Shown here: piece by piece, positions 27,363-27,972 of the stretch
How positions within the stretch are numbered: position 1 is the first letter of the stretch
How the letters are laid out: every line of letters begins with the position of its first letter
From: a virus
DNA length: 27,972 nt
IMG/VR virus record: IMGVR_UViG_3300034682_000445
Coordinates: 1-27,972 of that record
Reading direction: 5' to 3' (one strand)
Program-made: the position numbers and the translations under genes
Notes under the pieces: generated by a model
The model's input: the letters and a program-made list of their open reading frames with translations, nothing else
What the model was told of the DNA's origin: nothing
The model's database searches: none

Positions 27363-27733
27363 TGCCTTGCTATGTCTGCAAATCAAATCCCCCAAGTAAG
27401 GAAGAATTTAAACACTGGAAGAGCATCGGTTTCACCGGAACATATCAGCAGTATGCCGCGGCTAAAAATAACGTCAGCGATGCGCCTATGTTTATCTGTG
27501 GTGATTTAGGTGAGCACTGCGCTGATTGCGCCGCAATTGCAGAGTTTCTTTGTGATTACCCGGTTGGCGATGGGAAGACCTGCGATCGAAAGATATGTCA
27601 TAGCCACGCCAAAGAGGTCGCGCCAGAGGTTCATTATTGTAAGTCGCATTACAAAGAGTGGGTGAGATTTAAAAATGCTGGCGGCATTGCCGAACATTTG
27701 AAAAACATAATCGCGTTCAAAGATGAAAAATAG
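27362..27733 (+). CDS. Cys-rich zinc-binding protein, 123 residues
   Basis: Coupled to the previous gene by TAATG. It has CYVC at its start (MPCYVCKSNPP), then CADC, LCDYPVGDGKTCDRKICHSH and HYCKSHYKEW. The pattern resembles that in the preceding 107-residue protein (C-D, C-x(4)-C-x(2)-H). Likely to bind zinc; may bind RNA, DNA or a host protein. It is the last visible gene of the plus-strand operon. Confidence 0.55.
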   Translation: MPCYVCKSNPPSKEEFKHWKSIGFTGTYQQYAAAKNNVSDAPMFICGDLGEHCADCAAIAEFLCDYPVGDGKTCDRKICHSHAKEVAPEVHYCKSHYKEWVRFKNAGGIAEHLKNIIAFKDEK

Positions 27734-27765
27734 TTGTCTTAACGATAGCCATGTAACTACAAATA

Positions 27766-27972
27766 TTAATGTAGTCGATGCCCTGCATGCTCTAATTGTG
27801 CGGAATACTCTTCCATAGCCATATCAAGGCTTGGCAGAATTACAATTTCTTCGTCCCCATCTTTGACGGCATAACAGATCAGAGTAAAGCTGCCATCAGG
27901 GTTGCTTTCAAACACTTCAATTACATGAATTCCGTCAGCTTCACCGGCAACTATTTTCCCGAATTTAATCAT
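27766..27972 (-). CDS. Small protein of unknown function at the right edge
   Basis: The frame is open from an ATG that lies exactly on the right edge (MIKFGKIVAGEADGIHVIEV) to the stop at 27766, 68 codons; a start further right cannot be excluded. The product is acidic and beta-rich with an end of HAGHRLH. It is convergent with the plus-strand operon, 32 nt from the last gene. No family recognised. Confidence 0.4.
   Translation of the reverse strand: MIKFGKIVAGEADGIHVIEVFESNPDGSFTLICYAVKDGDEEIVILPSLDMAMEEYSAQLEHAGHRLH

Noticed and set aside
1-27972. CRISPR array, insertion sequence or integrase
   Set aside because: No regularly spaced repeats with spacers, no transposase and no integrase or attachment site found in the window.

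Overview
The window is most of a temperate, lambda-like siphovirus genome, either a prophage or a phage, read backwards with respect to the usual lambda map. The host is most likely a gammaproteobacterium. The phage proteins look like those of Aeromonadales, Vibrionales or enteric prophages, but no host gene is visible, so I cannot name the organism. Genes are tightly packed, and many share ATGA or TGATG stop/start overlaps.

Minus strand, positions 1 to about 11,300, is the late region. Reading in the direction of transcription it holds a late promoter (11,284-11,311) and a leader with two tandem intrinsic terminators. Then come a lambda S-like holin, a lambda R-like endolysin and overlapping Rz/Rz1 spanins. 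A cos-like site follows (about 9,600-9,710), then terminase small and large subunits, gpW, portal, a ClpP-like protease fused to the major capsid protein, a DUF2190 protein, an FII-like joining protein, gpZ, gpU-like, the major tail protein, and the start of a tape measure protein that runs off the left edge. Intrinsic terminator-like hairpins sit between several structural genes.

Positions 11,413-12,042 carry a HicB/HicA-like toxin-antitoxin pair on the plus strand, inserted between the Q antiterminator gene and the late promoter.

Minus strand, 12,067-19,588, is the early rightward (pR-like) operon: Cro-like protein, CII-family regulator, several small unknown genes, a replication initiator with an internal array of iteron-like repeats, small membrane proteins, DUF4406, a Rha/antirepressor protein, DUF968, RusA and Q. 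Two genes shorter than 60 codons were found here by reading the sequence (18,324-18,503 and 18,493-18,648).

Positions 19,600-21,510 are the immunity region: an S24-type CI repressor, a pR-like promoter, a pL-like promoter, and four operators of the form TAAC-N5-GTTA placed on the two promoters and just upstream of cI. A fifth match lies at the end of cro. Between cI and pL, where lambda has rex, two genes face the other way. One encodes a zinc-ribbon membrane protein and the other a secreted DUF4124/BamE-like protein.

Plus strand, 21,500-27,733, is the pL operon. It opens with a long hairpin-rich leader and a tRNA-like element enclosed in a 10-bp inverted repeat. A possible nut site follows, then a small basic protein, an HTH protein, a Dam-type methyltransferase with a long C-terminal extension, an SSB with an unusual tail, a DEDDh exonuclease, an HTH/excisionase-like protein and a run of small unknown proteins, two of them cysteine-rich. 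Integrase, attachment sites and the rest of the tail lie outside the window.

No system here is certain to be undescribed. The items most worth checking are the tRNA-like element in the pL leader, the structured leader itself, the operator regulon and the reversed genes between cI and pL.
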